Origin: an uncultured Porphyromonadaceae bacterium
GTDB taxonomy: Bacteria > Bacteroidota > Bacteroidia > Bacteroidales > Muribaculaceae
DNA: 64,000 bases
Direction of reading: 5' to 3'
NCBI GenBank assembly: GCA_905198125.1
Contig: CAJKBH010000001.1
Location: 1-64,000 of the forward strand
This document shows positions 50,640 to 59,245 of this stretch, piece after piece. Under the pieces are notes generated by a model. The model was not told the DNA's origin. It did no database searches and saw nothing but the letters and a program-made list of their open reading frames with translations. Within the stretch, counting starts at the first letter, position 1. Each line of letters starts with the position of its first letter. The position numbers and the translations under genes are program-made.

Positions 50640-52574
50640 CTACAAGGGTTGTAACAGACCCTCGTCGGTAAGTAAGAAAGAGATGTCGGCCTCCGACTGT
50701 GCGTCCTCGGGCCACACCGTGTGAATGAAATGTAAGTTATCGGGGATGTGCGGCGTATTGACCGCCACGTCGTATTGTTCAAGCGATTCGATGTATGCCG
50801 TGACCTGCACGTCGGGATGCACCAGGGCGAACAGCAGCGGCACCACGCCGATTCCTGCATTTTGTATGGCCACCGAGCGGCAGGAGGCGGGCAGATGGTC
50901 TATGGCCATGGAATAACTGTCGGCCTTGCGCAGCGCGCGCTTGCATTCCGACACAGTCTTCCATCCGCGCCATGCGTATTTGTAAAGGACGAGAGGGATG
51001 AAGTATTCCGTATTCTCCTTGCGACGCGCTGTCTTGTCGTAAGCCTCGCGGATAATGGCCCGTGCGCGGGAAGCCTGCTTCAGCATCGTCAGTGGCGACT
51101 CCGGCTCGTATGGAATGCGGTCGAGCACCTCGATCGAGATTTCGCCCTTGCGCAGCATGAAGTCCAGCTTTGGCAGCACATGTCCGGCGCCGTGAAGCAC
51201 CAACGGCAGTACGTCTAATTCCAGCTCGCGCGCCAGATGGAACGCCCCCTGATGGAACCGCGATATGGAGCAGTCCACCGAACGGGTGCCCTCAGGGAAC
51301 ACCATGATGGAATAACCACGGTCGCGCAGGTCGCGCAGTTTGGGCAACAGGTTGTCGATGCCGGCCGAAACGGGATAGTATTCGGCATAGCGTATCATGT
51401 TGCCGAACACCGAATTGTTCCACACCCAGTCGTTGGTCAGGAATACAATCTTGGGATAGAGGGCCATGATCACCGGGAGGTCCAGGTGCGACTGGTGGTT
51501 GCAGACTATCAGCGCCGGTTTTCTGAAATCTTCCTTGTCGTTGATGTACTTCACGGGCGACGCCGCGGGCAGATGGTTGCCTATGTACCGTGACACTTGC
51601 TGCAGCTTGCGGTGGTAGCGTGTGCGTTTCTTCTCGTTCGATTTGCCGAATTTGAACAATGCGATACCTAAGGGCGTGAGTACACCCAGACAGCTGACCA
51701 GATAGAACGACAATGCGTAGAGCGAACGGAACAGGCGGCGTAAGGTCATGGACGCTTCCTTGGGCTGCCCGTTTTTGCGCGTGAAGAATTTCCATTCACG
51801 GTTGAAGGCCCGTTTCTGTCGGAAATAATACCATGTGCGTACCGGGATGCCGTAGACGATGGCCGCGACGCAGAGTATGGTGTTCAGTATGCTGATGCGC
51901 GTGAAGTCGAGTGCCGGCTTGAAATGCGACACCCGCTCCGCTTGCGGCGGATAATAGACATCGATTGGCACCGATACGATCTTAACGCCGTTCCATGCCG
52001 CGAACACCAACAGCTCCAGTTCGGCCTCATAGCGGTAGGTGAGCATCCGGAGCCCGTGCAGATGCTTCAGCGGATACACGCGGTAGCCGGTCTGGGTGTC
52101 GGTCAGGTTCCTGCCCGTCTGGACGCGGAACCAGAAGTTGGAGAACTTATTTGCGAACGAGCTCTTGCCGTTTATGTCCACTTTGGTCAGGTCGCGGGCA
52201 CCGACCACGAGCGCGCCGGGATGCTCTATTACTGCCTGCACCATCTTCGGGATGTCGGAAGCGCGGTGCTGGCCGTCGGAGTCGATGGTAAGGGCATAAT
52301 CGAAACCGCGTCGGCGCGCGTGGGTCAGACCCGTTTTCAGCGCGTATCCCTTGCCTCGGTTGCGGGGGTAGGATACTATGTCGACGCGGTCCTTGAATCC
52401 GCGCAGCACTTCGGCGGTGTTGTCGGTGCTGCCGTCGTTCACCACTATTACATCGGGAGCATATTCCAGCACATCGGTCAGTACGCGGGCCAGCGTCCCG
52501 GCATTGTTGTATGTCGGGATAATCACGCAGATGCCGTGGCTGCGCATGGCCTTGCTGACTGATGCCTTCGTCAT
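50640..52574 (-). CDS. Glycosyltransferase-acyltransferase fusion (ApeJ-like)
   Basis: 644 residues. Residues about 13-245 are a GT2/dolichyl-phosphate-mannose-synthase-like glycosyltransferase: CVIIPTYNNAGTLARVLTDV, VVNDGSTDNTAEV, LTIDSDGQH. A hydrophobic segment near 295-320 (ALSFYLVSCLGVLTPLGIAL) precedes a PlsC-type acyltransferase with IVCNHQSHLDLPVIMALYPK and VFPEGTRSVDCSISRF. The last ~110 residues are a Rossmann-like tail (VAIQNAGIGVVPLLFALVHP, DVQVTAYIESLEQY) similar to that on the MMPL exporter. The fusion is a hallmark of aryl polyene clusters. It probably adds a sugar and/or an acyl chain to the lipid. Its start overlaps the hotdog gene by ATGA. Confidence 0.9.
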   Translation of the reverse strand: MTKASVSKAMRSHGICVIIPTYNNAGTLARVLTDVLEYAPDVIVVNDGSTDNTAEVLRGFKDRVDIVSYPRNRGKGYALKTGLTHARRRGFDYALTIDSDGQHRASDIPKMVQAVIEHPGALVVGARDLTKVDINGKSSFANKFSNFWFRVQTGRNLTDTQTGYRVYPLKHLHGLRMLTYRYEAELELLVFAAWNGVKIVSVPIDVYYPPQAERVSHFKPALDFTRISILNTILCVAAIVYGIPVRTWYYFRQKRAFNREWKFFTRKNGQPKEASMTLRRLFRSLYALSFYLVSCLGVLTPLGIALFKFGKSNEKKRTRYHRKLQQVSRYIGNHLPAASPVKYINDKEDFRKPALIVCNHQSHLDLPVIMALYPKIVFLTNDWVWNNSVFGNMIRYAEYYPVSAGIDNLLPKLRDLRDRGYSIMVFPEGTRSVDCSISRFHQGAFHLARELELDVLPLVLHGAGHVLPKLDFMLRKGEISIEVLDRIPYEPESPLTMLKQASRARAIIREAYDKTARRKENTEYFIPLVLYKYAWRGWKTVSECKRALRKADSYSMAIDHLPASCRSVAIQNAGIGVVPLLFALVHPDVQVTAYIESLEQYDVAVNTPHIPDNLHFIHTVWPEDAQSEADISFLLTDEGLLQPL

Positions 52575-52948
52575 TGCTCCTGAAGAATTAGCGAGAGTTT
52601 TGCCATTACGGCGTTGTCGGCGATGGAACGGGCCGCGGCCTGCAGCTTGACTGTGCCCGGCTCCGTGCCGTCCGTAATCTTGGTGAATTCATAGCGCACT
52701 TCGGGTGTGGCCTGCGGTTCCATCACGATCAGGAATTTGGCGTTTACCACTTCGCGGACGGAGTATTTCCTGCCTCGCAGCGCACCGAACAGCTCCACGG
52801 CCATCTGCACGATGCAGACGCCCGGAGTGATAGGCTTTTCGGGGAAGTGGGCTTTATATATGACGCTGTCGGGCAACAGGCGGATGTCGGCGGTCATGGC
52901 CTCCGGGTCCGTGCGCCCGATTCGGTACATGTTATTGTTGAGAGTCAT
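52571..52948 (-). CDS. Hotdog-fold 3-hydroxyacyl-ACP dehydratase-like protein (ApeI-like)
   Basis: About 125 residues; I start at ATG 52948 (MTLNNNMYRIGRTDPEAM), but ATG 52930 is also possible. The central helix region IYKAHFPEKPITPGVCIVQM is the FabA/FabZ signature: His in the AHF motif and the PGV helix start. The remaining strands follow (VNAKFLIVMEPQATPEVRYE). In aryl polyene synthesis two such dehydratases remove water during chain extension. The second is encoded at 58766-59245. It overlaps its upstream gene by 17 bases and the fusion gene downstream by 4. Confidence 0.8.
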   Translation of the reverse strand: MTLNNNMYRIGRTDPEAMTADIRLLPDSVIYKAHFPEKPITPGVCIVQMAVELFGALRGRKYSVREVVNAKFLIVMEPQATPEVRYEFTKITDGTEPGTVKLQAAARSIADNAVMAKLSLILQEQ

Positions 52949-53393
52949 TGGCAAGGGGTGTGAATGAATAGGAGATGTCGTGTGCAAGGTTGCGCACGGT
53001 CAGTGTGGAGCCGTTCTGCAGGACGTCGTGCTTCTTCGGCATACGGTCCGAGAGGCCGTAGAGCCGGTCGATGCAGACGCGCAGGTCGGCGCGCAGCACG
53101 CGCCTGATGTACCATTTGTCTAAGAACGACACCACATGGTTCAGCTTGACTTTGCCCCGGCGTATGTCGTAGGTGAAATCAAGGGCCGAGACGCCGAATT
53201 CGTTGACGATGCTGCCGTATATGGCATTGTTGTCCAGACGCGTAAGGGCCACGCCGGTCAGGCCGGCCTTCTGCATGGACATCTCGAAGCCATAGCGGAA
53301 GACGGTGTCCTGCGGCAGTGCGTCCGGGTTCTGACTGTATGCCGAGAGTCCGCCGGTAAGGAGCAGACTAAGATATACTAAAAAGCGCGTCAT
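52932..53393 (-). CDS. Hypothetical exported protein of the cluster
   Basis: 153 residues with signal peptide MTRFLVYLSLLLTGGLSAYS. The mature part (VFRYGFEMSMQKAGLTGVAL, TRLDNNAIYGSIVNEFGVSA, LDFTYDIRRGKVKLNHVVSF) is beta-rich. I recognise no named domain. Its position beside the LolA-like gene recalls the outer-membrane lipoprotein/DUF3261-like component (ApeN) of proteobacterial clusters, but there is no lipobox, so the equivalence is only positional. It overlaps the LolA gene by 26 bases. Confidence 0.7.
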   Translation of the reverse strand: MTRFLVYLSLLLTGGLSAYSQNPDALPQDTVFRYGFEMSMQKAGLTGVALTRLDNNAIYGSIVNEFGVSALDFTYDIRRGKVKLNHVVSFLDKWYIRRVLRADLRVCIDRLYGLSDRMPKKHDVLQNGSTLTVRNLAHDISYSFTPLANDSQQ

Positions 53394-54000
53394 TTACGGG
53401 CGAGGGTGTCTTTATGTTCTGAAGCTTTATCTCGGTGCGGTCGCCGTTCTTCTCATACAGCTCTATCTGCTGCACCTGACAGTCCGAGCGACGGAACTTC
53501 AATATGATTTTGGAGAACATCTGCTTGATATTCTTGCGTTTGGGCACCAGTGTAACGTCCCATGTCGGTGCCGTCTCGTTGATGGTGATGGTGAAGTCGC
53601 CGGTGTCCGACAGGGCGCGGCCCGTGACGGTGCTCATCATGATGCGGGCTATCTCCTTGAACAGCTTGTTGTTGCGGGTGTCTATCACGTCGTTGCGCTT
53701 GTTGTTGGCCACCGACACCTTCGCACCGTTGAGGATGAAGGTGTATCTGTAGGGCGACACATATTCCCAGCGCAGTTTGTCGGGCTTGCGGTAATACATC
53801 TTGCCTTTCGACACCATTTTCTCGCGGAGCATGGCCAGATGCTTGGTTTGCGTGAAGTCGCAGGTCATGGAGGGCATCTTTGCCGCGGCCGCGTTGATCT
53901 TGGCTGCGGTTTCCTTATATCGTGCGCCGGTCAGTGTCGCCGGGAATACAGGCAGCGACATCACGACAAGCATTGTGAGCAAAAGCAGTTTCTTCATCAT
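53368..54000 (-). CDS. LolA-like periplasmic lipid carrier (ApeL-like)
   Basis: 210 residues from ATG 54000, preceding the signal peptide MMKKLLLLTMLVVMSLPVFP. The LolA pattern is visible: MTCDFTQTKHLAMLREKMVS, KGKMYYRKPDKLRWEYVSPY, and LKFRRSDCQVQQIELYEKNG. LolA-like carriers in these clusters are thought to shuttle the exported polyene lipid through the periplasm, rather than bulk lipoproteins. It overlaps the gene downstream and starts 7 bases after the DMT-like gene. Confidence 0.88.
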   Translation of the reverse strand: MMKKLLLLTMLVVMSLPVFPATLTGARYKETAAKINAAAAKMPSMTCDFTQTKHLAMLREKMVSKGKMYYRKPDKLRWEYVSPYRYTFILNGAKVSVANNKRNDVIDTRNNKLFKEIARIMMSTVTGRALSDTGDFTITINETAPTWDVTLVPKRKNIKQMFSKIILKFRRSDCQVQQIELYEKNGDRTEIKLQNIKTPSPVNDALFSIS

Positions 54001-54007
54001 CTTCAAT

Positions 54008-54364
54008 TCATTTATAGGCCACGAGGGCGCATCCGGCCATTATGAGGAACACGCCGATCCAGCGTGTCATCGGCACCGTCTCGTGAAACACCAGGATGGC
54101 CATGAAGGCGGCAATCACGTAGCTGATGCTCGCCAGCGGATAGGCCATGCTGAGAGGGTAGTGCTTCAGTATGTACATCCAGAGGATGGACGCGCCGGCG
54201 AACAGGGCGCCACAGGCGCCGAATGCCCAGTTCGTAAGGAGGCTCAGCCAGAACTCGGACGTCCAGGAGAAGGCCGGCATTCGAGCCAGCGCAATCTTCA
54301 GGGCGACCTGGCCCACGGCCAGCATCAGGCTTTGAAGCACGGAGAGTCCTATCAGCAGCCACAT
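54008..54364 (-). CDS. Small EamA/DMT-type membrane protein
   Basis: 118 residues with four predicted membrane helices (LLIGLSVLQSLMLAVGQVAL, FGACGALFAGASILWMYILK, MAYPLASISYVIAAFMAILV and WIGVFLIMAGCALVAY). The pattern PLASISYVIAAFMAILVFHE is typical of EamA/SMR-type half transporters such as the ArnE/ArnF flippase subunits. In the cluster it may flip a glycosylated or lipid intermediate. It overlaps the downstream end of the KS-like gene by 13 bases. The assignment is by pattern only. Confidence 0.8.
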   Translation of the reverse strand: MWLLIGLSVLQSLMLAVGQVALKIALARMPAFSWTSEFWLSLLTNWAFGACGALFAGASILWMYILKHYPLSMAYPLASISYVIAAFMAILVFHETVPMTRWIGVFLIMAGCALVAYK

Positions 54365-55203
54365 GGCGGGGCGAGTGTTAGTTTAATCAACGACACCGAC
54401 TCTCCGGCCCGTGTCACGACCAGGGCCGACTTCGGCTCGCCGGGGAGGGGAGAAAGGCGCCGGCAGGCCGCATATACGCTCTCCGCATCGGCGGAGGCGC
54501 AGAGGAGGGATTCAGCCTCGGCTTCCGCCTCAGCACAGCCAAAGAGAGGTGAAGCCTCAGCGCCGGCAGAGCGGATGGCTTCTTCCAGCCGGCGGGGAGA
54601 GGGGCGGTGTAATATAATGACCTTCTCGACCTCGATTGGTTTATCGCCGAGGGGCTCGGAGGCCAGCATAAAGGCTGCGGAGACCTCGCGGAAATCGGCG
54701 GGGGATATCTCCGGATGCGCGGCGTGGCGGATCTTACGGATGGCGTCGGTAAGCTCGTCGTGACAGCCCACTAAGGCGTTGCTGATCTCGCCGGCGCGAA
54801 TCTGCAGCCAGGCGTCGAGCAGAGCGCTGGTGAACGAGACGCCTCCCTGCGAATAGGTCATGTTATAGCCGTGGCATTTCAACAGGATGCCCGTCATGGA
54901 GGCGATGGTGTTGTGGGTGGACTGCATGAACAGCGTGGGCTTCAGCAGTTGTTCGCCGTTGCGGCAGATGTCGGTCAGGAATTTTTCGGAATTTTCCATG
55001 CAACCCATCGAGGTGCCGGTTATGATGGCGTCGGGACATTCGATGCCGCTCTGACGCAACGCCTCGAACGACGTGTACACGGCGCGCTTCAGGATGCGGC
55101 ACATGCGGCGCGCCTCGCCGGGCGTCACATATTTTTTGACATCGGCTTCCTCGTCGTGCAGACAGCTGCCGGATATGATGTAACATTTGTTCATGCCGTT
55201 CAT
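54352..55203 (-). CDS. Degenerate ketosynthase-like protein, chain-length-factor-like
   Basis: 283 residues from ATG 55203, which overlaps the stop of the ketosynthase gene (ATGA). The thiolase fold is recognisable from IITGTSMGCMENSEKFLTDI, FMQSTHNTIASMTGILLKCH and GYNMTYSQGGVSFTSALLDA, but the active-site Cys position holds Ser-Gln (near residues 118-119), and the C-terminal His motifs are absent. The last 60 residues include an Ala/Glu-rich run (GCAEAEAEAESLLCASADAE). It could be the non-catalytic partner (chain length factor) of one of the two full ketosynthases. It is shorter than a normal KS (about 400). Confidence 0.75.
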   Translation of the reverse strand: MNGMNKCYIISGSCLHDEEADVKKYVTPGEARRMCRILKRAVYTSFEALRQSGIECPDAIITGTSMGCMENSEKFLTDICRNGEQLLKPTLFMQSTHNTIASMTGILLKCHGYNMTYSQGGVSFTSALLDAWLQIRAGEISNALVGCHDELTDAIRKIRHAAHPEISPADFREVSAAFMLASEPLGDKPIEVEKVIILHRPSPRRLEEAIRSAGAEASPLFGCAEAEAEAESLLCASADAESVYAACRRLSPLPGEPKSALVVTRAGESVSLIKLTLAPPCGC

Positions 55204-56399
55204 TCCGCTTTAGAGATTATCAACGCGCTGTCGTTGCCGCCGAATCCGAACGAATTGTTCATGACGTGCGTCAGCTTTGTATCGAACATCGTGGCCGTGA
55301 CCGGCGCATGGTCTGGGTCGGTGGGGTTGACGCATCTCAGTGATGCCGGCACGAACGAGTGGCGCAGTGCCAGTATCGAGATTACGGCCTCGATGGCTCC
55401 CGATGCACTTGTGGTGTGGGCCGTGAAGCCCTTGGTCGACGAATAAAAGGGCACCTTGTCGGGCCATATACGCTTTATGGCCGCCAGCTCCGAGTCGTCG
55501 TTGTTGGGGGTGCCGGTGCCGTGGGTGTTGATATATGAGATGTCGTCGGGACGGAGACCGGCCGATTTCAAAGCCTTGGACATGGCTAAGAACGGCCCTT
55601 CGCCGTTGTCGGACGTGGCGGTCTGATGGAAAGCGTCACAGGCGTTTCCGTAACCTGACAGGACCGCTAACGGTTTTGCCCCGCGTCGGCGTGCCGATTC
55701 CTCGCTTTCCAGCACAAGGTATGCCGCTCCTTCGCCGAGGTTGATGCCGCAATGGGCGCTGTCGAACGGCGTGCAGGGCTGTGACGACAGTATCATCAGC
55801 GTGTTGAAGCCGTTGAAATGGAACCTGGACAATGCCTCGGTGCCACCGGCAATGACGCGGTCGGCAAGGCCGGCCTTGATCATGTTGGCGCCCAGTATCA
55901 TGGCGTTGGCAGCCGACGAGCAGGCCGTGGACGTTGTCGTGACCATCCGGAACGGCCCGCACATCGACGCCATCAGGTCGGTGGCGCTGCCGCAGTCGTT
56001 GTATTGCATGTGCTGAGCGGCTTCGCTTTCGAAATTATCCTGCAATGCCTCGGCGAAATGCTTCTCGGTATAATCCATGCCGCCCACGGTGGTGCCGTTG
56101 ATCAGCACGTCGTCGCACAGGTCGTCGGGCGACAGACCGGCGTCGGCTATGGCCTCGCGGGCAGCGATGGCTCCGATCATGACGGTGCGCATCCGGCTCA
56201 CGGGCGCTTCGGCCCGGAGCATGGCGGCTAACTCTGCGTCGGACGCCGGTACCTCGCCGGCAGGCAGGTCGCGATGAACGGTATCGAGATACTTCACCGG
56301 CCCGATGCCCGAACGCGATTCGCGCAAGGCCGTCAGTGTGGCGTCGACGCCTATGCCAAGCGCCGACACTATCCCCATACCCGTCACATATATCTTCAT
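55200..56399 (-). CDS. Beta-ketoacyl-ACP synthase (ApeO/ApeR-like)
   Basis: 399 residues, full length. The catalytic triad is intact: Cys160 in TTTSTACSSAANAMILGANM, His293 in YINTHGTGTPNNDD, and His328 in TKGFTAHTTSASGAI with the preceding Lys. It is a FabF-type enzyme that condenses an acyl-ACP with malonyl-ACP. It lies 15 bases after the upstream ACP gene and overlaps the degenerate partner by 4 bases, which suggests a KS-CLF pair. Confidence 0.93.
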   Translation of the reverse strand: MKIYVTGMGIVSALGIGVDATLTALRESRSGIGPVKYLDTVHRDLPAGEVPASDAELAAMLRAEAPVSRMRTVMIGAIAAREAIADAGLSPDDLCDDVLINGTTVGGMDYTEKHFAEALQDNFESEAAQHMQYNDCGSATDLMASMCGPFRMVTTTSTACSSAANAMILGANMIKAGLADRVIAGGTEALSRFHFNGFNTLMILSSQPCTPFDSAHCGINLGEGAAYLVLESEESARRRGAKPLAVLSGYGNACDAFHQTATSDNGEGPFLAMSKALKSAGLRPDDISYINTHGTGTPNNDDSELAAIKRIWPDKVPFYSSTKGFTAHTTSASGAIEAVISILALRHSFVPASLRCVNPTDPDHAPVTATMFDTKLTHVMNNSFGFGGNDSALIISKAE

Positions 56400-56414
56400 G
56401 CCGTGTGGGGGTCC

Positions 56415-56672
56415 TTATTTCTTGCGGTTCTTGCTGACGTAGTCGGCGATGCTGGCAACGGAGCTGAATATCTTCTTGCCCTCGGCCGGATTGCCTAACT
56501 TGATGCCGTATTCGCGTTCCATCAGCACTATCAGCTCAAGGGCGTCAATGGAGTCAAGGCCAAGGCCCTCGCCGAACAGGGGTGCGTCGGCGTCGATGTC
56601 GGCCGGGGTCATGTCCTCGAGGTTCAGGGCCTCGATAATCTGTTCTTTCAGTTGGTTTATCAGTTCTTCCAT
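56415..56672 (-). CDS. Acyl carrier protein
   Basis: 85 residues. The 4'-phosphopantetheine site is Ser41 in GLGLDSIDALELIVLMER, preceded by the usual acidic helix I (NQLKEQIIEALNLEDM) and followed by KKIFSSVASIADYVSKN. The LDSID form differs from the second ACP of the cluster (IDSLD), so the two may have different partners. It lies 15 bases before the KS gene and 11 after the short thiolase-like gene. Confidence 0.93.
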   Translation of the reverse strand: MEELINQLKEQIIEALNLEDMTPADIDADAPLFGEGLGLDSIDALELIVLMEREYGIKLGNPAEGKKIFSSVASIADYVSKNRKK

Positions 56673-56683
56673 AGTTGAAGTAT

Positions 56684-57226
56684 TTAGTCTTTTATGTATA
56701 AATTCAATATTGCTTGATAATTGTCGTCATTTTCGTAATCGACCCAGCCGGATACTATCAGCGGCGTGTCCGATTCGTCGAATGCCGATTGCACGGTCCG
56801 TGTTTCCGCCTCGCGGTCGTATTGCGGCAGGACGTACATTGAGCTTTCGCCCTGCATCTTGTGGCGGATTGCAATTTCGCCGGTCACGATGTTGGCCAGC
56901 GTATATACGAACAGCGCCGGGGAGGGGTAGTAATTCTCCGGGTCGCGGATGGTGTTCTCGTAATTGCGGTCGGTGGCCAGCGAGCCGGCGCGCCCGAAAA
57001 GTATCACTGACCCTTCAGCCTTCTGTTCCGGGGTCAGGCCTTCCAGCAAAAGCTCGGCAGCCACGAATCCGGTCTTGCACAGACCGTCCATCTTGAAGAA
57101 TTTTGGATATCCGTTACATACCTTGCGGTATATTTCCGACAGGGAGAGTCCGCACAGCGAATCAATCCTGTTGCCGTCTGTCTTTAAGCATCCGGGTTGT
57201 ATCTCGACTTGTTTCAGCAGTCTCAT
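56684..57226 (-). CDS. Short degenerate ketosynthase/thiolase-like protein
   Basis: 180 residues from ATG 57226, which overlaps the stop of the ketosynthase gene (ATGA) and is preceded by an AGGAGG at good spacing. The pattern GLTPEQKAEGSVILFGRAGS, NYYPSPALFVYTLANIVTGE and IAIRHKMQGESSMYV corresponds to the N-terminal half of a ketosynthase, with Thr-Leu-Ala-Asn in place of the Cys elbow and no His motifs. Homologues of this size are annotated as 3-oxoacyl-ACP synthase in Bacteroidales, from memory. It probably has a structural or accessory role in chain length control. Confidence 0.75.
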   Translation of the reverse strand: MRLLKQVEIQPGCLKTDGNRIDSLCGLSLSEIYRKVCNGYPKFFKMDGLCKTGFVAAELLLEGLTPEQKAEGSVILFGRAGSLATDRNYENTIRDPENYYPSPALFVYTLANIVTGEIAIRHKMQGESSMYVLPQYDREAETRTVQSAFDESDTPLIVSGWVDYENDDNYQAILNLYIKD

Positions 57227-58353
57227 TCGGCACCTCCTTTCCTGTAGCATATACCGGCGTTGGAGCCTCCGAAGCCGGACAGCAGTTTGATGAAAGCCTT
57301 CTTGTGCGTGGCGCGCGGCGCACCCGTCACATTCAGCCTGCGTGACGTGCCCTGCCCGGAGAATCCACGGGTGGGCAGAATGGTGCCGTGGTCCACGGCC
57401 TGCATCGACATGATGGTCTCGATCACGCCGGCGGCGCCGAGGGTGTGGCCGAAGTAGCCTTTAAGTCCGTTGACCGGAACCGGCGCGAGTCCGGCACGGT
57501 CCACGGCTATGGATTCCATCTCGTCGTTATAGTTTGTGGCGGTGCCGTGCAGGTTGACGAAAGCCAGCTCCGTAGCATCCACGTGCTTCAGCAGGTCGCG
57601 CAGTACGCGGTATGAACCTTCGCCGGTGCGCGACGGGCCGGAGATATGGTTGGCGTCGTTATGGTTTGAGGATGCCACATATACCCAGTCTGACTCGCCG
57701 ACATGGTCGGTGGCTTCAAGTATTATGGCGCCGAAAGCCTCGCCGAGATTCAGTCCGGTGCGATTGGCGTCGAAGGGCTTGCAGACCTCGGGACTGAGCG
57801 CCTTGAACGACTGGAAGCCGGAGACAATGAACCGCGACAGCAGGTCGCCGCCTACCACCACGGCACGTCGGTACTGACCGGAACGTATCATGCGCGCCGC
57901 CATCAGCTGGGCGCATACGCCCGACACGCAGGCGTTTGATACGGTTACGGGAGTGTTCCCGTTGCCAAAATGTCCGGCTATCTTGCGGGCCGACCAGTCA
58001 AGATACGCGCGCGGGTCATCGGGATTGGCTTCTAACAAATCCACGTTCCCCTTGGTGGAGGAAAGGATGAATATCGTACCGGAATCCGACAGGTCGGCAT
58101 TGCCGGCGGCCTGCGATATACAGTAGATGCACAGGGCTTCGAACAGGGTCAGCCCGTCTCGGCCCGGCATATCCTTAAGTTTCTCGTTCCAACAGTCGCG
58201 TGGCAGCAACGAGCCTACGAAAGTCTCGGGCAGTCCGAACGCGCCGGGACGCGGCTTCAGCTCGCTGCGTCCCTGACACAGCGCTTCGTAATTGCTGCCG
58301 GACCCTTCGCCAAGCGGAGTGACCATGTAGGTGCCTCTTGCGACTATGTTCAT
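57223..58353 (-). CDS. Beta-ketoacyl-ACP synthase (second full KS of the cluster)
   Basis: 376 residues from ATG 58353, which overlaps the thioesterase stop (ATGA). Catalytic residues are Cys142 in VSNACVSGVCAQLMAARM, His269 in FVNLHGTATNYNDE, and His303 in GLKGYFGHTLGAAGVIE with Lys298. It is a FabF/FabB-type enzyme like the other KS, but with a divergent N terminus (MNIVARGTYMVTPLGEGSGS). The short degenerate KS encoded next could be its partner. An AGGAGG for the next gene lies at its 3' end. Confidence 0.92.
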   Translation of the reverse strand: MNIVARGTYMVTPLGEGSGSNYEALCQGRSELKPRPGAFGLPETFVGSLLPRDCWNEKLKDMPGRDGLTLFEALCIYCISQAAGNADLSDSGTIFILSSTKGNVDLLEANPDDPRAYLDWSARKIAGHFGNGNTPVTVSNACVSGVCAQLMAARMIRSGQYRRAVVVGGDLLSRFIVSGFQSFKALSPEVCKPFDANRTGLNLGEAFGAIILEATDHVGESDWVYVASSNHNDANHISGPSRTGEGSYRVLRDLLKHVDATELAFVNLHGTATNYNDEMESIAVDRAGLAPVPVNGLKGYFGHTLGAAGVIETIMSMQAVDHGTILPTRGFSGQGTSRRLNVTGAPRATHKKAFIKLLSGFGGSNAGICYRKGGAE

Positions 58354-58769
58354 AGCACTTCCCATTTCTTTTGCCAATTACGGTAGAATTCCGGCGACTC
58401 CCACACCAGCTCGTAGTTGCGGTCCATGAACACCTGCACCGAACGGCCTGTGGCGCAGACCGTACCGGTGTCGCGGTCGCGTATCTCGTAGTCGAACACT
58501 ATCTTGGCCGACTCGGTGGGGCGGTAGGTGATGATGATTTCGGGGTGCGACTCATAGCGCAGCGGCGACTTGAACTTGAAGTCCATCTCCACTAACGGCG
58601 CGTAGTAGCCGTTGCCGAAAATGGTCATGTATTCCAGACCGTACCTGGCGCCGAACGCCTCGCGCGCATCCTCGAAATAGAGCATGTACGATCCATGCCA
58701 CACTATATTCATCGAATCCACTTCGCTGAAGCGGATCTCGAACGGATGTACGGCGGTCAGTGTCTTCAT
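58350..58769 (-). CDS. 4HBT-type acyl thioesterase (YbgC-like, ApeK-like)
   Basis: 139 residues from ATG 58769, which overlaps the preceding dehydratase stop (ATGA); an upstream extension with a basic N terminus is unlikely. The hotdog thioesterase motif is FSEVDSMNIVWHGSYMLYFE, with the Asp and the WH dyad of the YbgC group, followed by MDFKFKSPLRYES. It probably releases the finished acyl chain from the ACP or edits stalled chains. Confidence 0.9.
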   Translation of the reverse strand: MKTLTAVHPFEIRFSEVDSMNIVWHGSYMLYFEDAREAFGARYGLEYMTIFGNGYYAPLVEMDFKFKSPLRYESHPEIIITYRPTESAKIVFDYEIRDRDTGTVCATGRSVQVFMDRNYELVWESPEFYRNWQKKWEVL

Positions 58770-59245
58770 GCTTTTCCGGTATTTGCGGCCTGTGACTCGA
58801 TATCGCTCAGGGCTATCTTCATGGTGGCTTCCGCTATTGTCTCGTCGCCGCATACGGTCCGGCCTTCCACCATCAGCATCCCCATGATTTCCTCCACGGT
58901 GTTAATGGAGGTGCGTATGGTTTCGCCCGCTGTGGGGAGTCGGTGTATCCTGAAACCACGCACTGCGCCGATGAAGCCGAGCTGAATGCCCTGTTTCAGC
59001 ACATATTTGTTGTAATAGCCGATGCGCGCGGCGCAAGTCTGCGCCATGTTCTCGATCAGTCCCGGCGCGGTGAAACGGCCCTGCTCGGTGAATATGTTTT
59101 GGTCCGAAACTTCCGTTTCGGTCACGGTAAGAGAGGGGTCGTAGTGCAGCAGACGGCCTACCATTATGAATGGCGGTTGCTGCGGCAGAAGCTCGTGAAT
59201 GTCGATGCTTGCGAAATCAGTTATCGGTCCGGAGGTTTCAGTCAT
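58766..59245 (-). CDS. FabZ-like 3-hydroxyacyl-ACP dehydratase (ApeP-like)
   Basis: 159 residues from ATG 59245. The hotdog helix motif is IHELLPQQPPFIMVGRLLHY, LQ-type PPF similar to FabZ (with HELL and PPF), then NIFTEQGRFTAPGLIENMAQ with the central helix and GIQLGFIGAVRGFRIHRLPT. It would convert 3-hydroxyacyl-ACP to trans-2-enoyl-ACP in polyene elongation. It overlaps the acyltransferase gene by 8 bases and the thioesterase by 4. Confidence 0.85.
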   Translation of the reverse strand: MTETSGPITDFASIDIHELLPQQPPFIMVGRLLHYDPSLTVTETEVSDQNIFTEQGRFTAPGLIENMAQTCAARIGYYNKYVLKQGIQLGFIGAVRGFRIHRLPTAGETIRTSINTVEEIMGMLMVEGRTVCGDETIAEATMKIALSDIESQAANTGKA

